From the NCBI GenBank assembly GCA_963697455.1, contig CAVOOI010000024.1, positions 1 through 64,000 on the forward strand: DNA of 64,000 nt, in the 5' to 3' direction. Origin of the DNA: JAFEDN01 sp963697455 (GTDB lineage: Bacteria; Pseudomonadota; Gammaproteobacteria; Coxiellales; Coxiellaceae). A model generated the notes under the pieces. It ran no database searches. It was not told the DNA's origin and saw only the letters and a list, made by a program, of their open reading frames with translations. Of this stretch, positions 44,270 to 54,421 are shown piece by piece (the stretch's first letter is position 1; each line of letters starts with the position of its first letter). Position numbers and translations under genes: made by a program.

Positions 44270-45292
44270 TCATCGCCTTTGGCGCAGCCACATTGCCGCC
44301 ACGGCCCAGAAAATTAGTCCGATTGGTTTCATAAGACAATTGATAAGGTTTTTCGCTGTATACGTTGAGCCGGTGACACATCCAGGTGCGGTTTGCTGCT
44401 CACTGCGGGGGCGTCGCGTCGCCAAAATGGTCTGTTGTTGTGGCAGCAGTTCGGTTTCAATAAATAAATTGCTGAACGCCGGTTGCGCCTGATCATCTGC
44501 CTGCGGGGCCAATACCACTTCTGCATAACTGGTAAATTCGATAGTGCGCCGGCTTTTAGAATTGTTGTGAATACGTGAGCGGCGCAACTCGATATCATCT
44601 TCCGGCGATACGACTACCTCAGTATAAATATCCATTTCAAAGTCTCTGCGGCTAAATTCCGCATGTGCTTCCGAAAATACCGTTTTAAAGTGCTTCGTGG
44701 AGCGGGCAGTAGGTTGATAACAGGTTGACCAGAAAGCTCCGGTTTTCACGTCACGCACATAACCAAACAAGCCCCAGTTGTCACAAGTGCTGTCTTCACG
44801 CCACCGGGTTATCGCAATATCTTTCCAACGGCTGTAGCCGCCTCCTGCCTGGGTGAGCATGACGTAGTAACGTCCATTGGACAACAGCTGGACCTGCGGC
44901 GTGCGGGTGTGGGGACTATGAAATACCCGGCTCGATGCTTCAGGATGGCTTGGCGCAGAGAGCGCTCTTGAAGCCTTTGGTTTTTGAAAATAAGTAGCGA
45001 CGGGTTTAGGAATGCGCTCTTGCAACAACAGAAGTGTCGCCTGGAATAATGGGTCCGCGGCGAAACGCCGTTGCATCGGTTGGTCGTGCAACAAATAAGA
45101 GAAAGCTAATAGGCTCATACCTTGGTGGTGCACCATAAATGAGCGTACCAACATGTGTGAGCGATTGCGCGGGAGACGTGACGGGGTGAAATCAATCGCC
45201 TCGTAAAATCCAAACCGCCCTACTACTCCTTCTGCCGCTAATCGCTGTAAATTAAGACAGGCCGCTTCGGGAGCTACCATCAACGCCATCAC
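44270..45292 (-). CDS. NdvB piece 3: end of the glycoamylase-like domain and beta-sandwich
   Basis: 340 codons. Coding really resumes upstream of ATG 45292, from about 45423. It contains EGVVGRFGFYEAIDFTPSR and MVHHQGMSLLAFSYLLHD, typical of NdvB, and loses frame near 44384. Confidence 0.75.
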   Translation of the reverse strand: MMALMVAPEAACLNLQRLAAEGVVGRFGFYEAIDFTPSRLPRNRSHMLVRSFMVHHQGMSLLAFSYLLHDQPMQRRFAADPLFQATLLLLQERIPKPVATYFQKPKASRALSAPSHPEASSRVFHSPHTRTPQVQLLSNGRYYVMLTQAGGGYSRWKDIAITRWREDSTCDNWGLFGYVRDVKTGAFWSTCYQPTARSTKHFKTVFSEAHAEFSRRDFEMDIYTEVVVSPEDDIELRRSRIHNNSKSRRTIEFTSYAEVVLAPQADDQAQPAFSNLFIETELLPQQQTILATRRPRSEQQTAPGCVTGSTYTAKNLINCLMKPIGLIFWAVAAMWLRQRR

Positions 45293-45342
45293 TGTAGCAT
45301 ATGGCGCGATGACTAAATCTTCCCCTAAACCGCGCTTGAATC

Positions 45343-46479
45343 CTAACTCGGGTACGCCGAATGCGCGATACTGATAAAGAGACTGAGTGTCGACGGCATG
45401 AAAACCAGATTCAGAAACGCCCCAGGCACACCCCGCTGCTTGCCATATTCAATGTGACGGCTCACCGCAGATTGATATACTTGATCCAGCAACGTACCCG
45501 GATAAGTAGGCATCACCAATAACGGCATCAAATACTCGAACATTGAGCCGCTCCAGGACATCATCACTGGCTGTCCGCGGCTGCTCATCACTTGCACCCG
45601 GCCCAATGCAAACCAGCTCTCTTGAGGGACTTGACCTTGGGCGATGGCCACAAAGCTGGCTAACCGGGCTTCGGAAGACAGTAAATCGTAATCGCTTTGG
45701 TCACGCTGCTGTTTCTCGACATTAAAGCCGATGGTCATTAAGCGATTGGCGCCGTTATAGAGAAAGCTCACGTCCATTTGCGCTAATTTAAAAGCCTGCT
45801 CAGCCAAACTTTCAGCTAAAGCAATTCGCTCCCGCGCTTGCTGGCTTCCTGCACTCTCAGATAGCCCTGCAATATCACGCAATGTGACATTAGCCGCCAG
45901 CGTCGGCGAAGCCTCAGTAAATAATTTTATTTCATCTCGTAAAACATGACACTGTAACAATAATTTTTGCGGCCACTCGTGCAGCAGAGTCCCTGCCATA
46001 TTTTCCGCAGCTTCACACAAAATCTCACAAGCGCTTAAAGCGCCGGGCCAAGTGGTAAACGATGCACGGGCCTCGCGTAATAATTGCCGGAAGTGCGTAA
46101 ACATGGCGGGCTGGGGCTCAGGAATTGTTTCCAGTAACACATCGAGCGTATCTTCTAATCCGTCAAGGTACCTGACCGTCAACACCGGGTCCTCTAAAAA
46201 ACCCAATAAACCTTGCCGCAGCGTCAGCAAGTGGCCCGCCAGATTGCCTCCATCCACGGTGGAAACATAGCGTGGCTGTAAAGCCTGCAGAGTGATCGTA
46301 TCGTACCAGTTATAAAAATGACCGCGATAGCGTTCAAGGTTCAGCATGGTCTGCAAAGTATTGTCAGTGCGGCGCAGCACCTGCTCAATATTGAGATAAC
46401 CAAAGTCGTAGGCCGTCAAATTGGCTAGCAACGCCAAGCCTATGTTAGTGGGAGAAGTGCGATGGCATAGGACTTCCAC
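45343..46479 (-). CDS. NdvB piece 2: start of the glycoamylase-like domain
   Basis: 378 codons from ATG 46479 (MEVLCHRTSPTNIGLALLANLTAYDFGYL), the hinge and first part of the PF10091-type domain. It includes LASFVAIAQGQVPQESWFALGR and SWSGSMFEYLMPLL. Out of frame after GVP near 45423. Confidence 0.75.
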   Translation of the reverse strand: MEVLCHRTSPTNIGLALLANLTAYDFGYLNIEQVLRRTDNTLQTMLNLERYRGHFYNWYDTITLQALQPRYVSTVDGGNLAGHLLTLRQGLLGFLEDPVLTVRYLDGLEDTLDVLLETIPEPQPAMFTHFRQLLREARASFTTWPGALSACEILCEAAENMAGTLLHEWPQKLLLQCHVLRDEIKLFTEASPTLAANVTLRDIAGLSESAGSQQARERIALAESLAEQAFKLAQMDVSFLYNGANRLMTIGFNVEKQQRDQSDYDLLSSEARLASFVAIAQGQVPQESWFALGRVQVMSSRGQPVMMSWSGSMFEYLMPLLVMPTYPGTLLDQVYQSAVSRHIEYGKQRGVPGAFLNLVFMPSTLSLFISIAHSAYPS

Positions 46480-49400
46480 AGGGCCTTCCTGGTAGTTGTC
46501 GGGAGGCAGCCAGTGATCTTGCTGTGATGAAAGTATCGAAAAATTCCCAAGTCTTGCGCGCCATTATATGTAAAAAGCGGATTTGATTAACGTCAAGTTT
46601 AGCTTCTTTACGCTGGAAAGGTCGGCTCACCCATCGCGCCAGCAGGGGTGAGACAAACCATAGTACTAGCAACAGCGCACTGAGTAGCAAAGAGCCAAAT
46701 CTATGCTCTAATATCAAAACTACAGCCATGGCCACTGCCGCGGCCGGGCCCACCCACATACTGATAACCCATTCCAGGGGTTTATTGTGAAAACGATGAT
46801 CAACTTGGCTTGATGGTGTCCACTCCAGGAGATGGCGGTGAGAAATCAGCAGCCTCCAGCAAGTGCGAACAATAGCGCTCAGGCTGTACCAAGCCTCGTG
46901 CGGCAAACAGGCTAGGTATAAAACCAACTGATAGAGACGCCGCTGCATTACCTGCATAATATCTATTATGTGCTGGCTGAACAGCCGGTCGTCAGGTTTA
47001 CGGGCCAACTCCACCGCAGTTGTGACAATGCCTGGTAACAGCAGCAGCGCAAGAATGACGTCAAACCAAAAATAGCTCGCAGGCAATACCGTCCAACCCA
47101 AAATTAATAGTACTAACAATGACGCGGAAACCAGGCTGCGGCGTAAATTATCAAATATTTTCCATTTGGATAGGAGCGAGAGCGGATTGGAGGGCAATAA
47201 CCAGCCAATAATCTGCCAATCACCCCGAATCCAGCGTTCCCGGCGTTTGACGTCAGACAGATAACTACCGGGTGAGTTTTCATATAACGGCACATCGCTC
47301 AAAAAACCGGAACGAAGATAACAGCCTTCCAGCAAATCATGACTGAGGATCAGATTTTCAGGGAACCGCTCTTCCAGGACTTGTTTAAATAAATCGACAT
47401 CATAGATGCCTTTCCCCGTAAATGAACCTTCATGGAATAAATCCTGATAGACACTGGAAACTGTCCGGGTATAGGGATCAATACCCAGCTCACCGCCGCA
47501 TAACCATATATAACGGGTTGGGCCAGCGTTAGCCAGGGCCTCCGCAATCCGCGGTTGCAAAATACCGTATCCCGCGGTTATTCGCTGCTTAACGGCATCA
47601 TAGCAGGGGCGATTCAAAGGATGCGCCATAGCCCCGATATATTGCCGCGCGGACTCTCGTGGCAACTGAGTATCACTATCTAGCGTAATCACATATTTGA
47701 CAGTCGAGAGCACTTCGGTACGCCCAACAATGCACGAAAAATTTCCTTGCGCCTGATCTCGCAGCAGAGCATTCAGATCACTCAGCTTCCCGCGTTTGCG
47801 TTCATAACCCATCCATCTCTGCTCTCCCGCATTCCAGCGCCGCGGACGATGCATCAAGAAAAAGATATCCTCATTTTCACGCGGATACAGTTTATTTAAT
47901 TCGGTGATTCGCTCCTGCGCTAAGGCTATCAGCGCCTCGTCCTCCGGCATGTGTTCTTGCAGAGCATCGTTGAAATCAGTTAGGAGTACGAAATGCAGGT
48001 GAGAATCACGATTCCCCAGAAAACGTACCTCTAGCGCTTCAATCAGTGATTCAATTTCGGCTACACTGCTTAACATTGCCGGTACGGCTATCAAAGTACG
48101 CCACTGGGATGGAATTCCGTTAGTAAAATCCATTCTCGGCAGCGGTTGCGGTGTCACTAGCCATGACACTGCCCAATTTACCAGGGTTACCGCTACTTGA
48201 CTGGCGCACAGCGCAATCACTATGCCCAATAACACCATCCATCCCGCACTTAAACCGCTTTGACCGGCTTTAAATAATAAACCGCCGGTTATACCAGCTG
48301 TTATCAGCAGGATCAGCCCAAAATAATTAAAGAAGACCAGCTTCTGGTTCCAAACCCACAGTTTTCCCCAAAAAGGCGACCGCACTCCCAATGCTTGTTG
48401 CAATTGGATCAGGCCTGCATCGATCAAATAGAAGCCGACATGACGGCGCCTTCCATCATCAATATTGTCGCTTAAAGTGGCTAACCGCACCGCGGTTGCC
48501 GCCACTTCTAACTCTGTCCGCCGACTGGCCCGCGCCACCCGTTCCACTACATGGCGGTAACGGTCGCGAGTGGTAAAATCCATATCGCTATACGTAGCGC
48601 CCGGATCTTTAGCCAGAGTTTGTTCAACCTTGCTCATGGTTTCAACAAATTCTCGCCAATCTACTTCACTTAAACGCCGTAAGCTGGAAATATTGTTGCT
48701 GACGGTCACTTGATTCGCCGCTTGCTGGGTGTTTTCCGCCAACACTAACTGTTCAATCGTCAGGCCTTCTTCTGCCAATTTCTGCTCAATCCAAGTGAGC
48801 GGCAGTGGCAGTGCCGCGCTTTGTAAACGCCGGGTTAAGCCAGCTACAAACGCACTGGTCATGGGCGGCTCAGAACGCACCATGTCAGCGATCACCAAAA
48901 CCAGCTTTTTAGGATCGGACCCCGCAATTTCAATCATGCGGTCCGCCCAACTGTCGGCGAGATTGTGGCCTCTCCAATTGGAGATAACCTGGGTACTGAC
49001 CCGGCTTAAATTTTCAATCAGCGCTAATCTGAGCATGATCGGGATCGCCCATAATTCACCGAGAGTCAGGTTGGTCACTCTTTGATAGGCGCTAACAAAA
49101 CGGCTTAGATTAGTCAGGTCCCAACGCCCATCCCCATGCTCGATGATTTGCAGCGCAATATCGTAAACTCGTGGATAGCTCCCCTGCAAAATACCACCCA
49201 TAAGCTGCGGCAAACCTTTTTCGTACCCTTTCGGCAGATGGCGTTTAATAATCCGGATCTGCTCTTCGATCAAATAAAAATTGTCGAGCAACCATTCACC
49301 TGCCGGTGTAATGTGCTGACTTGCGGCAGCGGCGTCGGTCAAGATCGCATGGGCTTTAATTAATGTTTCTTTACTCTTCGCCAAGCGTTTTAGTAAAACA

Positions 49401-49582
49401 CCCTCTACCCGCTTTTGAGTCAACGAATGGGACTGCGCTAATACACTACCATGCCGCTCCATCTGGTCTTCGCTAAATAACTCTGCAGGCAAGGGAGAAT
49501 CCGCTAAAACATATTCAACTGATTGATTACTTTTCGATTTAAAACGCTGCTGAATTTTAGCAATTATAGTTTTATAGTCCAT
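46445..49582 (-). CDS. NdvB piece 1: N-terminal and GT84 part
   Basis: 1045 codons. Membrane helices near 430-480; family-2-like transferase with YVITLDSDTQLPRESARQ (DxD near 630), DVYHEGSFTGKG-like FHEGSFTGKGIYDVD, and RRERWIRGDWQ (QxxRW-like), then more helices near 870-905 and 960-1000. The last ~22 codons are out of frame. Confidence 0.8.
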   Translation of the reverse strand: MDYKTIIAKIQQRFKSKSNQSVEYVLADSPLPAELFSEDQMERHGSVLAQSHSLTQKRVEGVLLKRLAKSKETLIKAHAILTDAAAASQHITPAGEWLLDNFYLIEEQIRIIKRHLPKGYEKGLPQLMGGILQGSYPRVYDIALQIIEHGDGRWDLTNLSRFVSAYQRVTNLTLGELWAIPIMLRLALIENLSRVSTQVISNWRGHNLADSWADRMIEIAGSDPKKLVLVIADMVRSEPPMTSAFVAGLTRRLQSAALPLPLTWIEQKLAEEGLTIEQLVLAENTQQAANQVTVSNNISSLRRLSEVDWREFVETMSKVEQTLAKDPGATYSDMDFTTRDRYRHVVERVARASRRTELEVAATAVRLATLSDNIDDGRRRHVGFYLIDAGLIQLQQALGVRSPFWGKLWVWNQKLVFFNYFGLILLITAGITGGLLFKAGQSGLSAGWMVLLGIVIALCASQVAVTLVNWAVSWLVTPQPLPRMDFTNGIPSQWRTLIAVPAMLSSVAEIESLIEALEVRFLGNRDSHLHFVLLTDFNDALQEHMPEDEALIALAQERITELNKLYPRENEDIFFLMHRPRRWNAGEQRWMGYERKRGKLSDLNALLRDQAQGNFSCIVGRTEVLSTVKYVITLDSDTQLPRESARQYIGAMAHPLNRPCYDAVKQRITAGYGILQPRIAEALANAGPTRYIWLCGGELGIDPYTRTVSSVYQDLFHEGSFTGKGIYDVDLFKQVLEERFPENLILSHDLLEGCYLRSGFLSDVPLYENSPGSYLSDVKRRERWIRGDWQIIGWLLPSNPLSLLSKWKIFDNLRRSLVSASLLVLLILGWTVLPASYFWFDVILALLLLPGIVTTAVELARKPDDRLFSQHIIDIMQVMQRRLYQLVLYLACLPHEAWYSLSAIVRTCWRLLISHRHLLEWTPSSQVDHRFHNKPLEWVISMWVGPAAAVAMAVVLILEHRFGSLLLSALLLVLWFVSPLLARWVSRPFQRKEAKLDVNQIRFLHIMARKTWEFFDTFITARSLAASRQLPGRPCGSPMPSHFSH

Positions 49583-49656
49583 TTTCGATCGTCCTTTTTA
49601 AAAACCTTTCCTCCCTTTAAAAAAGGGGGAATGCAATCCGAAATGCAAGTCGACGC

Positions 49657-50433
49657 CTATACGCTTGCCTCGCGCGGAAAATTCAATTTCTCGGCCGCGG
49701 CTTGATCGAGATACCAAATAACTTTTTCTTCAGCACACTGAATCAGCTGCGCGGGATATCGCTGTGGATCAACCGGCCCCTCTAAAGTTTGCGCCACTGC
49801 CGGAGCTTTGCTGACTCCCGTCACCATAAAACAAACACCAGCACTGCGGTTAATCGCGCACGGCGTGAGAGTAATGCGATACATTTTCAGGTGCGGCACC
49901 CACAGTGACTCCACCCACCGGCTATTTTTATCCTGAGCTCCACTTTCGGGACAAGCCTTCACCACGTCACTGTAAGGCATAAGCGATGCGGTATGACCAT
50001 CATCACCCAGTCCCAGATACACCAAATCAAACTGCGGAAATTCCCGGATCGTTTTTTCATAAGCTTCGGCGCTGGCCTTTGGATCGCTGAATTCAGTAGG
50101 AATTCGATAAATATTCTCCGCCGGCACTGCAACTTTCGAAAATAAAAGTTCTTGAGCTGAATGATAATTACTTTCCGGATCATCAGCAGGTACATAACGT
50201 TCATCCCCAAAGAAAAATTTTATCTGTGGCCATGGAATGCGTTGCTTAGTTTCATCTTCCACAAAAGCATTAAAAAAAAGTTTAGCGGTATTTCCTCCAG
50301 AAAGCACTACCGTAAATTCACCTTTTTCAGTCACTGCGGCGATGGCAAGCCGTACAAAATCTTCAACTGCGGTTTTGAATAAATCTTGTGAACTAGAAAA
50401 TATAATAATTTTATTTTTAACTACAGAATCCAT
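49657..50433 (-). CDS. pgl: 6-phosphogluconolactonase
   Basis: 258 aa. Hydrolyses 6-phosphogluconolactone, second step of the oxidative pentose phosphate pathway. Visible: VVLSGGNTAKLFF (phosphate loop), FFFGDERYVPADDPESNY, YLGLGDDGHTASLMP (catalytic GxGxDGHxAS block) and RITLTPCAINRS. Its start overlaps the end of zwf by 13 nt, so the two are co-translated. Length is typical. Confidence 0.93.
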   Translation of the reverse strand: MDSVVKNKIIIFSSSQDLFKTAVEDFVRLAIAAVTEKGEFTVVLSGGNTAKLFFNAFVEDETKQRIPWPQIKFFFGDERYVPADDPESNYHSAQELLFSKVAVPAENIYRIPTEFSDPKASAEAYEKTIREFPQFDLVYLGLGDDGHTASLMPYSDVVKACPESGAQDKNSRWVESLWVPHLKMYRITLTPCAINRSAGVCFMVTGVSKAPAVAQTLEGPVDPQRYPAQLIQCAEEKVIWYLDQAAAEKLNFPREASV

Positions 50434-51947
50434 ACTCTTCCATCCTGTTTTAATAATTCATCCGCTGCTTTTGGTCCCCAACTTCCTGCGGCATAGTTGG
50501 GAAAATCATGCGGAGATAAAGCACCCCAGACCTCTAAAACGGGCTGCAATATTGCCCAAGCGGTTTCTACCATTTCCGCACGCTCGAACAAGGTATGATC
50601 ACCATTCATGCAATCATATAAAACCGTTTCGTAACCAGTTTGCGGCTCAATTCCAAAGTAATCAGAATACTTAAAACTCATATTCACCTGACCTAATCGC
50701 AAGGTTTGGCCCGGGATTTTAGCGTTAAAACGCAGCGAAATCCCTTCGTCGGGTTGAATTTTTATGCGCAATAAATTGGGCAATACATTTTTTCCATAAT
50801 TATCATACAAAATGGCAGGCTCTGATTTAAACTGGATCACTATTTCGGATGAACGAGCCTGCATACGTTTGCCAGTCCGCAAATAAAATGGAACGTGTAA
50901 CCAACGCCAATTATTCAATAACATTTTTAACGCTACAAAAGTTTCTACAGCAGAATGTGGATTCACGTTTTTTTCTGCACGATAACTGGGAACGTTCACC
51001 GAATTAATTTTACCAGCCCCATATTGACCACGCACGGCCTGATGCAATACTTCCTCTTGAGTATAAATTTGCACGGCGCGCAGAGCCTTGGACTTTTCGT
51101 TTTGAATGTAATCGCCTGAAAATGTTACCGGAGGTTCCATGGTAATTAAACTGAGCATTTGCAGGAGATGACTAGAAACCATATCCCGCAAAGCACCTGC
51201 ATGTTCATAATAGCCACCGCGTAATTCCACGCCTAAAGTCTCCGCTACCGTAATTTGAACATTGTCGATATAGCGGCGATTCCAGATCGGTTCGAAAATA
51301 CCATTTGAAAATCTAAACGCGAGCAAGTTTTGCACGGTTTCTTTTCCTAAATAATGATCGATGCGAAATATTTGTTGCTCTTCGACCATCGCTAGTAATT
51401 TGCGATTTAATTTTTTCGCTGAAGCGAGATCATGTCCAAACGGTTTTTCAACTACGATCCGCCGAAAACAACCCTTCTCTTTTTCAGAGAGCAATTTTGC
51501 TTTATTCAATCCTGAGGCGATCGTGGTTATAAATTCCGGAGGAGCTGCAAAATAAAATAAATAATTTTTACTGGCTTTCTCGGTTTGGAGTTCTTCTAGT
51601 TTATTTTTTAATTCAATAAAAGTTTTATCATCGGTAAAGGCTCCCGAGATGTAATAAATACGATTGATGAGCGTGAGGCCAAATTCTTTGGCAACCGGAT
51701 CAGTCACAAATTGTTCGACATCTTCGGTCAATTGGGTCCGGAAAGATTGAGTGGTTAGGTTATCCATAGCCACTCCAACAATACAAAAATTCTCATCCAG
51801 TAATTTTTTCCTGCCTAAATTGCAAATAGCGGGATACAGCAGGCGCTTGGTCAAATCGCCGGTGATTCCAAAAATCACTAAAACACAAGGATTCGCAGGT
51901 TTTGGCTGGCAACTTCCTGAATCGACAAAATTATCCGGTTTTTTCAT
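50421..51947 (-). CDS. zwf: Glucose-6-phosphate 1-dehydrogenase
   Basis: 508 aa. Oxidises glucose-6-P to 6-phosphogluconolactone with NADP+ (or NAD+). The nucleotide site VIFGITGDLTKRLLYPA and the active-site signature RIDHYLGKETVQNLLAFRFSN are complete, with EKPFGHDLASAKKLN between. First gene of the leftward zwf-pgl-ndvB group, divergent from pgm. Coxiella lacks this enzyme, and Legionella uses it in the Entner-Doudoroff route. Confidence 0.96.
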   Translation of the reverse strand: MKKPDNFVDSGSCQPKPANPCVLVIFGITGDLTKRLLYPAICNLGRKKLLDENFCIVGVAMDNLTTQSFRTQLTEDVEQFVTDPVAKEFGLTLINRIYYISGAFTDDKTFIELKNKLEELQTEKASKNYLFYFAAPPEFITTIASGLNKAKLLSEKEKGCFRRIVVEKPFGHDLASAKKLNRKLLAMVEEQQIFRIDHYLGKETVQNLLAFRFSNGIFEPIWNRRYIDNVQITVAETLGVELRGGYYEHAGALRDMVSSHLLQMLSLITMEPPVTFSGDYIQNEKSKALRAVQIYTQEEVLHQAVRGQYGAGKINSVNVPSYRAEKNVNPHSAVETFVALKMLLNNWRWLHVPFYLRTGKRMQARSSEIVIQFKSEPAILYDNYGKNVLPNLLRIKIQPDEGISLRFNAKIPGQTLRLGQVNMSFKYSDYFGIEPQTGYETVLYDCMNGDHTLFERAEMVETAWAILQPVLEVWGALSPHDFPNYAAGSWGPKAADELLKQDGRVWIL

Positions 51948-52121
51948 ATTATCTCCATGCTCTTTGAATTATAGGATTATTTAACAACAACTTCTCAATA
52001 ATCTCTAGGACGAAAATCCTTAAGTTAACGCCTATGCACCTTTGCGAGAATAACAAACTACGGTAGTGAAAATTAGTCAGCTTTCTCCTATCATTCATAA
52101 TACTACAATATAGAAGATTTT
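51948..52121. promoter_or_regulatory. Divergent promoter region between zwf and pgm
   Basis: The 174 bases between the two start codons must drive both carbohydrate operons. TACAAT at about 52106 may be a -10 box for pgm; no convincing -35 or operator palindrome is seen. A shared regulator is plausible but not visible. Confidence 0.4.
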
Positions 52122-53804
52122 ATGGATGGTCGTATGATTCAGCCTCAAGCTCCAGGAAGAAAAATAAGCCCGTTGGCCGGAAAACCCGCCCCGTCAGCAA
52201 TATTGGTCAATATACCCAAACTAATCACCGCTTACTACTCGCAAGTACCTGATCCTGCAATAAAAGCTCAGCGCGTCGCTTTTGGCACTTCGGGCCATCG
52301 AGGTTCTTCATTCGAGAAAACGTTTAATGAGTGGCATATTCTGGCGATCAGTCAGGCAATCGCCCTGTACCGCGCGCAGCACAATATCAATGGCCCGTTA
52401 TTTCTCGGTATAGATACCCATGCTCTGGCAGAACCGGCATTTGCCAGCGCGCTGGAGGTATTGGCCGCCAACGGAGTGGAGGTCATGCTCGCCCAGGACG
52501 GCGATTACACCCCCACGCCCGTGATTTCTCATGCAATACTGAGTTATAACCGTGGCCGCAGCTCCGGGCTGGCGGATGGAATCGTGATCACTCCTTCCCA
52601 CAATCCCCCTGCGGATGGTGGTTTCAAATATAATCCTCCGCATGGCGGACCTGCTGATCTGAACATTACGCAATGGATTGAAGCCAAAGCCAACGAACTG
52701 CTTGAAAATCGGCTGCAGGGGGTGAAAAGAATTCCTTTTGAGCGAGCACTGCGGGCAGCTACCACCCATCAACATGGCTATCTCAATGCGTATGTGGATG
52801 ATCTTGCCAATGTTATTGATATGGAGGCGCTGCGGGGCATGAAGCTGCGCATGGGTGTAGACCCGCTTGGCGGCGCCGGAATCCACTACTGGACCCCGAT
52901 TGCTGAGCGCTATGGATTTAATCTCACCATTGTCAACAAAACAGTTGATCCCACCTTTCGCTTTATGACCGTCGATTGGGACGGACAAATTCGCATGGAC
53001 CCCTCTTCTCCTTATGCTATGGAAAAATTAATTGCGCAAAAGGATAGTTTCGATATCACCTTTGCCTGTGATACCGACCATGACCGGCACGGCATCGTCA
53101 CCCCCAGCGCCGGGCTGATTCCGCCCAACCATTATCTGGCTGTCGCTATTTTCTATCTGTTTCAGCATCGGCCACAGTGGAGTCAAGTGGCAGCCGTTGG
53201 TAAAACCGTAGTCAGCAGCCAGATGATCGATCGGGTCACGGCAAAGCTAGGCCGGAAACTCTACGAAGTACCGGTGGGTTTCAAATGGTTTGTAGATGGC
53301 TTGGTGGACGGCTCCTTAGGTTTCGGCGGAGAAGAAAGCGCGGGAGCATCCTTTCTCCGGCTCGACGGCAAAGTTTGGACTACAGACAAGGATGGCATCG
53401 TCCCGGCTTTACTGGCGGCGGAGATCACAGCACGCATGGGCCGTGATCCGGGTGAGCTATACCATGACCTCGAACTCCAATTGGGTGTATCCGCTTACGA
53501 ACGTATGGATACGCCGGCAACAGCGCCACAGAAAGAATTACTGAAAAAACTTTCACCGCAGCAAATTCAGCAGACGGAACTGGCGGGCGAACCCATTCAG
53601 TCTATACTGACTCAAGCCCCGGGAAACCAGGCGGCGATTGGTGGTTTAAAAGTAATCGCTCAAAACGGCTGGTTTGCAGCGCGCCCGTCTGGAACAGAAA
53701 ATATTTATAAGATTTACGCAGAGAGTTTTCAAGGAACAGAACATCTGCAACAAATTATGCAAGAAGCGCAAACTATCATCGATAATGAGATAAAAAAAAT
53801 ATGA
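52122..53804 (+). CDS. pgm: Phosphoglucomutase
   Basis: 560 aa, alpha-D-phosphohexomutase family. Interconverts glucose-1-P and glucose-6-P. The phospho-serine loop is in ITPSHNPPADGGFKYNPPHGG, the metal loop is DTDHDRHG, and the sugar loop is GGEESAGAS. GTSGHRGSS lies near the N-terminus, and the phosphate-binding RPSGTENIYKIYAES near the end. With galU (63 kb) it gives UDP-glucose for glucan synthesis. First gene of a seven-gene rightward operon; its stop overlaps the next start by 4 nt. Confidence 0.95.
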   Translation: MDGRMIQPQAPGRKISPLAGKPAPSAILVNIPKLITAYYSQVPDPAIKAQRVAFGTSGHRGSSFEKTFNEWHILAISQAIALYRAQHNINGPLFLGIDTHALAEPAFASALEVLAANGVEVMLAQDGDYTPTPVISHAILSYNRGRSSGLADGIVITPSHNPPADGGFKYNPPHGGPADLNITQWIEAKANELLENRLQGVKRIPFERALRAATTHQHGYLNAYVDDLANVIDMEALRGMKLRMGVDPLGGAGIHYWTPIAERYGFNLTIVNKTVDPTFRFMTVDWDGQIRMDPSSPYAMEKLIAQKDSFDITFACDTDHDRHGIVTPSAGLIPPNHYLAVAIFYLFQHRPQWSQVAAVGKTVVSSQMIDRVTAKLGRKLYEVPVGFKWFVDGLVDGSLGFGGEESAGASFLRLDGKVWTTDKDGIVPALLAAEITARMGRDPGELYHDLELQLGVSAYERMDTPATAPQKELLKKLSPQQIQQTELAGEPIQSILTQAPGNQAAIGGLKVIAQNGWFAARPSGTENIYKIYAESFQGTEHLQQIMQEAQTIIDNEIKKI

Positions 53805-54409
53805 AAAAAATACAGACGTTATTCGTCGACATCGGTGGGGTTTTACTCACTAATGGCTGGGATAATGACGCCAGAAAACGCGCGGCTAAAACATTCAACC
53901 TTGATTTCAATGACATGAACGAACGGCATAAACTCACCTTTGATACCTATGAACTAGGCAAGATTAATTTGAAAGAATATCTGAACCGCGTAGTATTCTA
54001 TGAAAACCGCGCGTTCACCCGCAGCCAATTCCAGGAATTTATGTTTAGCCAATCCAAACCTTTTCCGCAGATGATTGAGCTAGTTTGTCAGCTCAAACAG
54101 CGCCATAATCTGAAAATTGCTGTCGTCAGTAACGAAGCCAATGAAATCAATGAATATCGAATTAAAAAATTTAAGCTCAGGAGTTTTGTAGATTTTTTTA
54201 TTTCTTCCTGCTTCGTGCATTTTCGCAAACCGGATGTGGACATATTTCGAATGGCCGTGGATATATCCCAGACCCCCATTCGCCAAATAATTTATATTGA
54301 AGACAGACCTATGTTCGTCTCGGTTGCAGAAGGCTTGGGAATTAAAAGCATTTGCCATCTTGACTATCAGTCAACACGCGAGCAATTGGCTAAATTGGGA
54401 TTAGATTAG
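53801..54409 (+). CDS. HAD-family hydrolase
   Basis: 202 aa. HAD motif I FVDIGGVLL (D-x-G variant, common in the subfamily), motif II VVSNEAN, Lys and motif III in RKPDVDIFRMA and YIEDRPMFVSVAEGLG. Probably a sugar or small phosphate phosphatase; its place in a sugar-phosphate operon fits, but the substrate is unknown. Starts within the pgm stop (ATGA) and ends 12 bases before the glucanase gene. Confidence 0.83.
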   Translation: MKKIQTLFVDIGGVLLTNGWDNDARKRAAKTFNLDFNDMNERHKLTFDTYELGKINLKEYLNRVVFYENRAFTRSQFQEFMFSQSKPFPQMIELVCQLKQRHNLKIAVVSNEANEINEYRIKKFKLRSFVDFFISSCFVHFRKPDVDIFRMAVDISQTPIRQIIYIEDRPMFVSVAEGLGIKSICHLDYQSTREQLAKLGLD

Positions 54410-54421
54410 CGAGGAAAATTC

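Larger units (their letters stand above)
41075..49582 (-). pseudogene. ndvB: Cyclic beta-1,2-glucan synthase (NdvB type), frameshifted
   Basis: Four consecutive ORFs add up to one ~2820-aa NdvB-type protein: N-terminal region, GT84 glycosyltransferase with membrane helices, glycoamylase-like domain, then GH94-type phosphorylase domains. It makes cyclic beta-1,2-glucan from UDP-glucose at the inner membrane. Breaks lie near 46520 (indel in TFITA...DHWLPPDN), 45423 (one T lost in CCT(T)GG, GVPWGVSESGFHAVD), 44384 (again CCT(T)GG, TAPWMCHRLNVYSEKPY) and about 44255-44275 (before TNTSGTVLDP). Downstream of zwf-pgl on the same strand. Gene decay or base-call errors cannot be told apart here. Confidence 0.8.

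Noticed and set aside
41075..49582. Four separate glycosidase and transferase genes
   Set aside because: The pieces are collinear with one NdvB-type protein, and each boundary can be explained by a small indel with continuous homology across it.
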